Origin: Caldifarciminota bacterium
Lineage (GTDB): Bacteria > Hydrothermota > Tepidihabitantia > Tepidihabitantales > Tepidihabitantaceae
DNA length: 12,500 nucleotides
Reading direction: 5' to 3'
NCBI GenBank assembly: GCA_011049385.1
Contig: DSBX01000207.1
Span: 1 to 12,500 of the forward strand
Part shown: piece after piece, positions 6,587-12,500 of the stretch
Layout of the letters: each line of letters opens with the position of its first letter
Numbering within the stretch: position 1 is the first letter of the stretch
Notes under the pieces: model-generated
The model's database searches: none
Told to the model about the DNA's origin: nothing
What the model saw: only the letters and a program-made list of their open reading frames with translations
Position numbers and translations under genes: made by a program

Positions 6587-9073
6587 ATGACCTGGCTGCT
6601 GTTACTGCCGGCACTCCTCGCCGGCGCCCTTTCCCCCGCTCAGACCCGCCAACTGGTCGAACGCTACAACCGCGCCCAGGTCTTTGTCGCCGAGCGCGAC
6701 CACAGCCGGGCTTTGGCCGAACTGCAGTCGCTGGTCCGGGACTACGGCAACAGCGAGTACGCCGACGAACTCCGGTTCGCGCTGGCCGAAGCCCACTTCA
6801 ACGCCGGCAGTTTCGAACGCAGCCGCGGGCTCTTCCGCCAGATACTGGAATCCGCACGGCACGACTACATCCGGCCCGAGGCGATGCTTGGAGAGGCCTT
6901 GTCTTCGATCATGCTCGGGCAGTACGCTCGGGCCCGACTCGCGCTCGAAGCCATCTCCAAGGAAGGCGGCTACGACCGTGACGAGAGAACCAATTTTGCC
7001 TTCGGCGTTCTCCACTACTTCCTCGGCGAGTACGAACAGGCGGTAACGCGCCTTGCCGGCCTGGAAATGCCCGAAGCCAAGTTCTACCTCGCCAAGTGTC
7101 GGTCGGTCACCGGCAACCCGGTCGCCGCCCTGCTGCTGTTCAACGAGATTGTCGCCGAAGTTCCCAACACCCCGATTGCGACCATGGCGCACTTCGCCGC
7201 CGGTGAAGCGCTGTTCGCGAACCGCGACTACGACGGTGCCCGCGCCAAGCTCCAGTTCTTCGTGGACGAGTTCCCCCAGTCCCGGCTTGCCGACTACGCC
7301 CACTACTACCTCGGCTGCGCGCTCCTCGCCCAGCGCCGGGACGCGCAGGCCATCAGCCATCTGATGCCTCTCACCCGGCACAGCAACAACTACCTCGCCG
7401 CTCACGCCAACTACTTCCTCGGCCACGCTCACATGGCGCTGGGCCAGCCCACCGACGCCATCGAGCGCTACCAGCGGGTCCGCGCCAACTACCCGAACAC
7501 CCGCATCGCCGGGTTCGCCAACCTTCAACTCGCCCAGGCGATGCTGGCCACCGCCGACACCAGCCAGACTCTGCTCGCCACCAGCCAGCTCACCCAGATG
7601 TTCCGAACCGGTGACCTCTCCGGGGTCGGCAACTACCTGTCCGGGGTGATTCTCTACCAGACCGGCAAGTATGCGGATGCGGCACGGCAGTTCGACGACA
7701 TCCTCAGCCGCTACCCCGAGACTTCGCTGCGCGAGCCGGCCGCGGGGATGCTCCTGCTCGCACTCAGTTCCGCCGGCCGTCACGAACAGGCGGTCGCGCT
7801 CGGTGCCAAGTATCTTGCCGACTTCCCGGAGGAAGGATCCGAATGGCGCGCACGAACGCTCTACTTCCTCGCCGAAGCGCTCTACCACTATGGCAAGTAC
7901 TCGGAGGCCGACGCACACTACCAGCGCTCCTATACCCACTCCGCCTCCTCCGACATCGCACCCTACGCCCGTCTCGGACGCAACTACTGCCTCTATCACC
8001 TCGGGCGACTGGGAGAGGCCGATGCCGGGTTCCGCGCTCTCCTCACCGCCAAGCCGGACGACACGCTCTTCACGGTCTTCGCCTACCTCGGCCACGGCTA
8101 CTCCCTCTTCAACCAGCGCGAGTACACCCAGGCCCTCGACATCTTCGAGGCGCTGGCCAACACCTTCCCGGACAACCCGCTCGCCGCCATTCCCGGACAC
8201 TTCTACGCCGGCTACAGCTACTACCAACTGGGCTACTACGGCCAGTCCATTGATGCCTGGACAACCCTGATCAACAGGTTCCCGGAGCGGAACCCGAAAG
8301 TGGCCGAAGCCGCCTTCCGCACCGGTGACACCTACTTCAAGGCTCTCGAGTACGACAAGGCGGTGGCCTCGTTCACCTTCGTTGTCGAACGCCACCCGAC
8401 CTCGGACTTCGCCGCTCCCTCGCAGGCGCTCATCGCCCAGTGCTACTACAACCGGAGCCAATACCTCGACGCGGTCCGCGAGTACCAGAAGTTCCTTGAC
8501 CTCTACTCCTCCGACCCGCAGGCACCCAGCGTGCGCAAGAGCCTCGAGATGGCCTACTATCTTGCCGGCACCGAGGACACCGTCGTCATGCACGACTTTC
8601 TCCGGCGCTACCCGCGCTCGGACATGGCCGCCGAGGGGCAGTTCGACCGCGGCAAGGCTCTCTTCGACCAGGGCCGCTACAGCGAGGCCGCGTTCGAACT
8701 CCAGAAGGTGGTCGTCAACTTCCCGGGGTCACCGCTCGCCGGCGACGCCCAGTTGCTCACCGCCGAGTCCTACGCCCAGAAAGGAGAGTGGGGTGACGCC
8801 GCCAACGCCTACCGCAAGTTTCTCGAGTACTTCCCGGAACACCAACAGACCGCCGGTGCCCGCTTCAACCTGGGCACCGCCTACTTCAACGCCGGCGAAT
8901 ACCAACGCAGCCTGGAGTCCTTCCAGGCGGTGGCCAACGAACACCCCGACAGCGAGTATGTCGAGAGTGCCCGTCAGAACATCGCCATCAGTCGCCAGCG
9001 CCTCGGAGCTGGTGGCGCGCCTGCCGACGCCGAGACGCCAGTCAGTTCACCCGAAGGAGAAGAACAGCCATGA
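6587..9073 (+). CDS. Large exported tetratricopeptide-repeat protein (YbgF/CpoB-like context)
   Basis: This 828-residue protein has a short signal peptide (MTWLLLLPALLAGALS) and is otherwise almost all TPR or Sel1-like helical hairpins, about 20 by eye. Repeats carry the usual small/large pattern and the linker phrase '..P.S..A..A.Y.LG'. Clear examples are GKYADAARQFDDILSRYP, REYTQALDIFEALANTFP and GEYQRSLESFQAVANEHP. The last 25 or so residues are an acidic Ala/Pro/Glu tail. TPR proteins of this type are scaffolds, and in the Tol-Pal system the TPR protein YbgF/CpoB binds TolA in the periplasm. Here the TPR gene precedes tolQ/exbB and is roughly three times the usual CpoB length. The start follows the previous stop by four bases with only AGCAGG upstream; the stop overlaps the next ATG in an ATGA. 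Partner binding is inferred from context. Confidence 0.9.
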   Translation: MTWLLLLPALLAGALSPAQTRQLVERYNRAQVFVAERDHSRALAELQSLVRDYGNSEYADELRFALAEAHFNAGSFERSRGLFRQILESARHDYIRPEAMLGEALSSIMLGQYARARLALEAISKEGGYDRDERTNFAFGVLHYFLGEYEQAVTRLAGLEMPEAKFYLAKCRSVTGNPVAALLLFNEIVAEVPNTPIATMAHFAAGEALFANRDYDGARAKLQFFVDEFPQSRLADYAHYYLGCALLAQRRDAQAISHLMPLTRHSNNYLAAHANYFLGHAHMALGQPTDAIERYQRVRANYPNTRIAGFANLQLAQAMLATADTSQTLLATSQLTQMFRTGDLSGVGNYLSGVILYQTGKYADAARQFDDILSRYPETSLREPAAGMLLLALSSAGRHEQAVALGAKYLADFPEEGSEWRARTLYFLAEALYHYGKYSEADAHYQRSYTHSASSDIAPYARLGRNYCLYHLGRLGEADAGFRALLTAKPDDTLFTVFAYLGHGYSLFNQREYTQALDIFEALANTFPDNPLAAIPGHFYAGYSYYQLGYYGQSIDAWTTLINRFPERNPKVAEAAFRTGDTYFKALEYDKAVASFTFVVERHPTSDFAAPSQALIAQCYYNRSQYLDAVREYQKFLDLYSSDPQAPSVRKSLEMAYYLAGTEDTVVMHDFLRRYPRSDMAAEGQFDRGKALFDQGRYSEAAFELQKVVVNFPGSPLAGDAQLLTAESYAQKGEWGDAANAYRKFLEYFPEHQQTAGARFNLGTAYFNAGEYQRSLESFQAVANEHPDSEYVESARQNIAISRQRLGAGGAPADAETPVSSPEGEEQP

Positions 9074-9807
9074 TAATGGGTAAACCCCTGCTCCAGATCT
9101 TCCTCGACAGCCCGATAATGCTGGTTCTACTCGCCGCCTCGATTGCCGCTTTGGCGCTGGTCATCGAGCGCCTGATCTACTTCACGCGCAACCGCTTCGA
9201 CCCGAGCCGCGGACTCATCGAGGTTCGCACGCGGATCAGGAACTCGGGCGTTGAGGACGCGCTGGCCTGGGCCCGCACGCTCAAGAATCCCCTCGGGCGT
9301 CTCTACGTCCTCGCGCTCGAGAACCTCAGCCTCAGCGGCGACGAAGTCTCGGACCTGCTCTACAGCACCATCCTTGAAGAACGCGTCAAATTCGAGCGCC
9401 TGCTCGGCGGGCTCGGCACCCTTGCCAACGCCGCCACCCTCCTCGGCCTGCTCGGCACCGTCACCGGTCTCATCCAGGCGTTCGGCAACATCGCCGCCAC
9501 CGGTTCGGGCGGCCCGGCGGTTGTCTCCGGCGGCATCGCCGAAGCGCTCCTCACCACCGCCTTCGGCCTCATCATCGGCATCCCGACACTCTTCTGCTAC
9601 AACTACTTCTCCAAGAAAGCCGCGGACACGACGATGGTCCTCGAAAGCACCACCGACCGCTTCATGGTCATGCTTGAACGCTACAAGCGCGCCGCCGGCG
9701 TCGGGGCCGAAACAAAGCCCGCGCCGCAGGCGACTCCGGCACCCGCTCCGAAGCCGACCCCGCAACCCGCCCCACAGCCCGCGAAGGCCGACGGCTGGGA
9801 GTTCTAG
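9070..9807 (+). CDS. exbB: MotA/TolQ/ExbB proton-channel subunit
   Basis: This 245-residue inner-membrane protein would form the pentameric stator that uses the proton-motive force to drive ExbD and TonB. Three transmembrane helices are visible at about 14-38, 118-142 and 156-180, with a cytoplasmic loop between the first two. The pore-lining signatures TLLGLLGTVTGL and GIAEALLTTAFGLIIGIP are intact. T130 and T163 appear to match the conserved pore threonines of TolQ. Residues 216-239 form a Pro/Ala/Lys/Gln tail (KPAPQATPAPAPKPT), expected on the cytoplasmic side and more usual in TonB or TolA linkers than in this family. The ATG at 9070 overlaps the upstream stop by four bases, and AAGGAGA at 9054-9060 sits ten bases before it, better placed than for the second Met at 9076. 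TolQ and ExbB cannot be separated by sequence alone here. Confidence 0.95.
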   Translation: MIMGKPLLQIFLDSPIMLVLLAASIAALALVIERLIYFTRNRFDPSRGLIEVRTRIRNSGVEDALAWARTLKNPLGRLYVLALENLSLSGDEVSDLLYSTILEERVKFERLLGGLGTLANAATLLGLLGTVTGLIQAFGNIAATGSGGPAVVSGGIAEALLTTAFGLIIGIPTLFCYNYFSKKAADTTMVLESTTDRFMVMLERYKRAAGVGAETKPAPQATPAPAPKPTPQPAPQPAKADGWEF

Positions 9808-10223
9808 TGCGCCGACAGACCCGCCACACCGTGACCCGCAGCGAGCTCAACCTGACCTCGCTCGTTGACGTCGCGCTGGCGCTGGTCATCGGCTTCATCG
9901 TCTCGATACCGCTCTTCTTCGAGACCGGCATCTTCGTCTCCGCTCCCGGTGTCGCCCGGGCCGACGCCGCCGAGGAAGGGTCGGACGTCAAGGCCAACAT
10001 CTACGTAGACAACGACGGCCGGGTTTTCCTGAACGAAGCCATCGTGTCGTACGACAACCTCACCGAACTCCTGCCTCGACTGCTCGAACGCAGCCTCGAA
10101 AGAAAAGTTGTGGTATCGTCCGGGGATATGGTAAAATATGATGTGGTCATAAGAGTCCTGGACATCGCCAAGCAATCGGGCGCCGCAGACCTGGCGCTGC
10201 TGCGCCGGAGGCCGGCCCAATGA
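9807..10223 (+). CDS. exbD: ExbD/TolR-family motor subunit with pore aspartate
   Basis: This 138-residue subunit has a short basic cytoplasmic start and one transmembrane helix at about 16-38. The helix has the family signature LNLTSLVDVALALVIG, in which D21 is the proton-carrying aspartate. A periplasmic domain of the ExbD/TolR fold follows (ANIYVDNDGRVFLN…VKYDVVIRVLDIAKQSG). It should pair with the upstream ExbB/TolQ and move in response to proton flow. The start is GTG at 9807, sharing one base with the upstream TAG, with GGGAG at 9797-9801 five bases before. No ATG exists upstream in frame before the stop. Codons 99-117 use AT-ending and AGA/AAA codons unlike the rest of the operon. The gene overlaps the next one by four bases (ATGA), a Asp-less paralogue. 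Confidence 0.93.
   Translation: MRRQTRHTVTRSELNLTSLVDVALALVIGFIVSIPLFFETGIFVSAPGVARADAAEEGSDVKANIYVDNDGRVFLNEAIVSYDNLTELLPRLLERSLERKVVVSSGDMVKYDVVIRVLDIAKQSGAADLALLRRRPAQ
10108..10137 (+). promoter_or_regulatory. Possible internal promoter inside exbD
   Basis: TTGTGG (10108-10113, three of six) and TAAAAT (10132-10137, five of six) are 18 bases apart, inside an unusually AT-rich stretch of the coding sequence. A start point near 10144 would lie about 75 bases upstream of the second exbD. It could supply extra transcript for the second exbD, tonB and the terminal gene. The -35 match is weak, so this is a candidate only. Confidence 0.3.
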
Positions 10224-10618
10224 AATCAGTATCAATTGACATCCTGCCGATGGCCGCGGTCGGACTGATCCTCGTCCTGGTGATGATGATAATCGCCCCG
10301 ATGACGATGGCCCACAACGACACCCCGGTCACCGTGCCCCTTGCCCGCACCGCGGAACGCAAGGTCGAAGAGAACCTCACCATCAGCTACACCGTCGAAC
10401 ACGAACTCCTGCTCAACGACGTCCGGTACGAAGATCTCACCAGCCTCGGACTCCAACTCGAACAGGAAATCCTCCGCGACCCGTACATCCTCGTCGTGAT
10501 CCGGGCGGACAAAGAAGTCCTTCATTCCGAAGTCCTGGACATTCTCGCGCTGGCCCGGCGGGCCGGGGCCTTGCGTATCGCCTGCGCCACCAAGCGCCTT
10601 GACGAAGGGAACAGCTGA
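10220..10618 (+). CDS. exbD: ExbD/TolR paralogue lacking the transmembrane aspartate
   Basis: This 132-residue protein has one transmembrane helix at about 8-29 (ILPMAAVGLILVLVMMIIAP) and an ExbD-like periplasmic domain. The C-terminal half is diagnostic (VVIRADKEVLHSEVLDILALARRAG). Aligning the helix with the family pattern '.I.PLVDV.L.LLI' puts A13 where the proton-carrying Asp should be. The only nearby acidic residue, D7, is before the helix. This chain is therefore unlikely to conduct protons itself. It probably pairs with the adjacent Asp-containing ExbD as a heterodimer, serving a structural or coupling role; that pairing is inferred. GGAGG at 10207-10211 is eight bases from the ATG, a good Shine-Dalgarno site. 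The start overlaps the upstream stop by four bases and the end overlaps tonB by one. Confidence 0.87.
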   Translation: MKSVSIDILPMAAVGLILVLVMMIIAPMTMAHNDTPVTVPLARTAERKVEENLTISYTVEHELLLNDVRYEDLTSLGLQLEQEILRDPYILVVIRADKEVLHSEVLDILALARRAGALRIACATKRLDEGNS

Positions 10619-11517
10619 TGTACGGCCAGAAGCGCTCGCGGGTGATTGATATTGCGGTCGTCATCTCAACGGTCGTGCACATCGGCTTCATCTTCCTCGC
10701 CGGCCGTGCCCGGTCCTCGTCTGACTACGCCCCGGACCTGCACGAAGTGACCTTCATGGACGTGACCTACCGCCCGGAAGTCGCCAAGGTAATGTCCCGG
10801 GCCGCGGCCCCGGGCGGCCCCGGGCCGGTCATCCCCGACGCGCCGACCTACGCGCCGACCTACGCGCCCGAAATCGCCCCGGCTCTCGACCTCTCTGCGA
10901 CGATGGAGCGCGACCACAGCCAGGCCAAGATTGACCTCGACGGATTCGAACTCGACCGAAGCGGGGGGATGGACGTCATCCGCCTCGGTGGGGAAGGGTC
11001 GGGCAAGTCCACCGATGAGATTCTCGCCCAGCCCAAGGTTACCCTCTCGGGCAGTCTCGACCGCTCAGGTGCCGCCGGCCTGCGCGGACATCCCGGGGTG
11101 CGTCCGCCGGAAGCCCAACTGCAGATTGAACACCGTCCCCTCGCCCAGGCCCCGGCCCGCGAACTGCCCAAGATGGCTGTGCAGGACCTTCCCCAGGTTG
11201 CCGCCGCGCCCACGACCGGCTCCAACTTCATGGTCGCCGGCCCGATTTCCCAGCGCCCGATAACCAAGCGGGTCCGGCCGCGCTATCCGAAATGGGCACT
11301 CGACCGGCGCATCTCCGGCACGGTCGTGGTGCGAATCTGGGTCGCGCCCAATGGAACGGTGAAGGGTGCGCCGACGGTGGAAAGCAGTTCCGGCTACCCG
11401 GACCTGGACCAGGTCGTCATTGCCGCCCTGCGCGGCTGGGAATTCGAACCACTCGGCGCCGGCGTCAAGACCGAGGACCAGTGGGGTGTCATCACCTTCC
11501 GGTTCACCCTCTCCTGA
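10618..11517 (+). CDS. tonB: TonB/TolA-type energy transducer
   Basis: This 299-residue protein should link the ExbB/ExbD motor to outer-membrane partners. Its N-terminal anchor at about 9-29 (RVIDIAVVISTVVHIGF) preserves the SxxxH motif as S17 and H21, the residues through which TonB and TolA couple to ExbB/TolQ. A long linker (about 30-207) follows, without the EP/KP-rich stretches usual in TonB. It contains a duplicated APTY tetrapeptide at 75-82. The C-terminal TonB domain is at about 208-299 (RPRYPKWALDRRISGTVVV; APNGTVKGAPTVESSSGYP; ALRGWEFEPL). The order exbB-exbD-exbD-tonB supports the call. AAGGGA at 10605-10610 is seven bases before the ATG, which shares one base with the upstream TGA. 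The TonB-type C-terminal domain is clear; whether it serves TonB-dependent receptors or a Tol-like envelope role is open. Confidence 0.93.
   Translation: MYGQKRSRVIDIAVVISTVVHIGFIFLAGRARSSSDYAPDLHEVTFMDVTYRPEVAKVMSRAAAPGGPGPVIPDAPTYAPTYAPEIAPALDLSATMERDHSQAKIDLDGFELDRSGGMDVIRLGGEGSGKSTDEILAQPKVTLSGSLDRSGAAGLRGHPGVRPPEAQLQIEHRPLAQAPARELPKMAVQDLPQVAAAPTTGSNFMVAGPISQRPITKRVRPRYPKWALDRRISGTVVVRIWVAPNGTVKGAPTVESSSGYPDLDQVVIAALRGWEFEPLGAGVKTEDQWGVITFRFTLS
10840..10863 (+). repeat. 12-base tandem duplication in the tonB linker
   Basis: The unit gcgccgacctac occurs twice without a gap and encodes APTY-APTY (residues 75-82). Identity at DNA level suggests a recent in-frame duplication, and the linker is likely tolerant of length change. 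Confidence 0.85.
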
Positions 11518-11518
11518 G

Positions 11519-12388
11519 ATGCTGATACTGTTGCTTGCCCTGCTGTCCCAGGCCCCGCCCGCCCCCCAGGCATCCGGCGGCCAGCACGGTCTCGGCGAGG
11601 AAGAGATCTCGGGCGAAGTCGAAGTCCTCATTGCCGACCGGAAGCTGTTCTTCGCGCCTCAGTTCGACCCGTTCTCGCCCATCCAGAATCTGCTCCTGCC
11701 CGAGAGTTACGTTTTCGACGACGCCCTGGCGCGCACCGTTGACTCGCTGACCATCCCCCATCGTCACGTCAACTCCTCTTATCTCCGGGTCCCGGTCGAG
11801 AAGGACTTCATCTACGGTGACATTATGGTCTTCCTGCCCAGCTTCGAGAAGCGTGTCGCGACCTGGGAGCTCGAGATTTCGAACTCGCTCGGCGAGACGG
11901 TACGCCGGGTGACACGTCGAGGTCAGCCGCCGGCAACCATCACCTGGGACGGGCGGACCGACAGCGGCGAGCCGATCGCCACCGGCGATGTCTACAGCTT
12001 CACCTTCAACGCCTACGATGCCCAGGGCAACCAGACCCGTCTGCCCGGCACCCCGCGCCGGGTTGACGCGATGGTCTTCCGCGACGGCAAGGAAACCAAC
12101 ATCACCATCGCCGCAGACCGCATCTTCACGGACGGCACCAGCCAGCTTCTGCCCGATGCCTCTCCACGACTCGATGAGGCCGCCAACATCGTCCGCGAGA
12201 ACTTCAAGAGCGAAGTCGTCATCTACGTCTACACCGAACACGAGCGACTCTCCACCGACCGCTGCAACGCAATGCGGGCGGAAGTCTCCAGCCGCATCGT
12301 CCTGCCCCAGGGCGCGCTGAGCGTGGCCCCGCGCTTCATCCCCGGACTCCAGCCCAAGTTCTCGAAGATCTCCATCCACGTCCGCTAG
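11519..12388 (+). CDS. Exported FlgD-Ig plus diverged OmpA/Pal-like protein
   Basis: This 289-residue protein has a short signal peptide (MLILLLALLSQAPPAP) without an obvious lipobox cysteine. A unique N-terminal region (about 20-105) is followed by a FlgD-type Ig fold at about 110-175 (WELEISNSLGETVRRV; ITWDGRTDSGEPIATGDVY). The C-terminal region (about 196-289) resembles an OmpA/Pal peptidoglycan-binding domain (ADRIFTDGTSQLLPDASPRL). There the usual 'GHTD' Asp is replaced by E240 (VYTEHERLS), and the Arg of 'LSxxRA' is apparently kept as R248 (LSTDRCNAM). The loop between these is several residues shorter than normal. Its place after tonB matches Pal in Tol operons, so it may link the outer membrane to peptidoglycan, though binding is uncertain. 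The chosen ATG is one base after the tonB stop; longer in-frame starts lie inside tonB and would lose the signal peptide. No good Shine-Dalgarno site is seen. Confidence 0.78.
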   Translation: MLILLLALLSQAPPAPQASGGQHGLGEEEISGEVEVLIADRKLFFAPQFDPFSPIQNLLLPESYVFDDALARTVDSLTIPHRHVNSSYLRVPVEKDFIYGDIMVFLPSFEKRVATWELEISNSLGETVRRVTRRGQPPATITWDGRTDSGEPIATGDVYSFTFNAYDAQGNQTRLPGTPRRVDAMVFRDGKETNITIAADRIFTDGTSQLLPDASPRLDEAANIVRENFKSEVVIYVYTEHERLSTDRCNAMRAEVSSRIVLPQGALSVAPRFIPGLQPKFSKISIHVR

Positions 12389-12464
12389 TCCGGCGGCTTC
12401 CGGACCGTTCTCCCCCGAAACCCGACCGGCTCAGCAGGTGACGCGTGCCGGCTGGCGCCGCCGG

Positions 12465-12492
12465 TTGCTCACGTCGTCGGAACGGGTATAAT
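12465..12492 (+). promoter_or_regulatory. Promoter for a unit beyond the window
   Basis: A perfect -10 hexamer TATAAT (12487-12492) follows TTGCTC (12465-12470, three of six) after 16 bases. It lies in the spacer after the operon's last gene, and transcription would begin at the very end of the window. No clear intrinsic terminator separates it from the upstream operon: GC-rich partial hairpins exist, but none has a T-run. Confidence 0.6.
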
Positions 12493-12500
12493 GTACTCTG

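Noticed and set aside
6602..8593. Long antisense open frame of 663 codons opposite the TPR gene
   Set aside because: It mirrors a GC-rich gene with strong third-position bias. The translated product is low-complexity Val/Gly/Glu/Arg-rich with no domain, while the plus strand shows regular TPR motifs.
10236..10241. TTGACA at the start of the second exbD
   Set aside because: No suitable -10 follows at the right distance; it encodes part of the start of the protein.
11366..11518. Upstream start giving a longer terminal protein
   Set aside because: The extra 51 residues lie inside tonB in another frame, are Arg/Ser/Pro-rich, and would bury the signal peptide that begins exactly at 11519.
12389..12464. 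Intrinsic terminator after the operon
   Set aside because: Short CCGGC/GCCGG pairings exist, but loops are long and no T-run follows. They are expected by chance in this base composition.

Overview
The window is a GC-rich stretch of a diderm (Gram-negative-type) bacterial genome. Several neighbouring genes carry signal peptides followed by FlgD-type Ig folds with a WDG…G…G.Y signature. There is also a PorV/UPF0164-like beta-barrel, a large TPR protein and an ExbB/ExbD/TonB set. This combination is typical of FCB-group and candidate-phylum genomes such as WOR-3 and its relatives. That taxonomic guess is inference and cannot be settled from the window alone.

Two divergent transcription units leave a 254-base intergenic region (3387-3640). 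The leftward unit (3386 to 110, minus strand) encodes three genes in order. The first is a small membrane-anchored protein with an Arg-rich linker and a GspB/PulC/PilP-like C-terminal domain. The second is an RluB/RsuA-family rRNA pseudouridine synthase. The third is a secreted multidomain protein whose reading frame is broken twice, by a frameshift near 1719-1752 and an in-frame TGA at 1448-1450. A 20-base direct repeat sits just beyond it at the window edge.

The rightward unit (3641 to 12388, plus strand) is a very tightly packed eight-gene operon. Junctions are overlaps of 1-7 bases or gaps of 1-4 bases. Its promoter (TTGACA, 17-base spacer, TAGAAT at 3600-3628) lies so close to the first ATG that the transcript should be leaderless or nearly so. 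The order is: Ig-repeat/FlgD-Ig secreted protein; PorV-like outer-membrane barrel with a FlgD-Ig tail; 828-residue TPR protein; TolQ/ExbB; ExbD/TolR with the pore aspartate; a second ExbD/TolR without it; TonB/TolA-type transducer; and an outer-membrane-directed protein with a FlgD-Ig fold and a diverged OmpA/Pal-like C-terminus.

Read together, the operon looks like a remodelled Tol-Pal/Ton machine. An inner-membrane proton motor (ExbB plus two unlike ExbD chains) would drive a periplasm-spanning TonB. TonB's likely partners are co-encoded: a TPR protein in place of CpoB, a barrel, a Pal-like protein and a surface Ig protein. No TolB propeller is present. The most notable features are the asymmetric ExbD pair, the loss of classical Pal residues in the terminal gene, a Pro/Ala tail on ExbB rather than on TonB, and the leaderless-type promoter. 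A near-consensus promoter at 12465-12492 starts another unit beyond the window.
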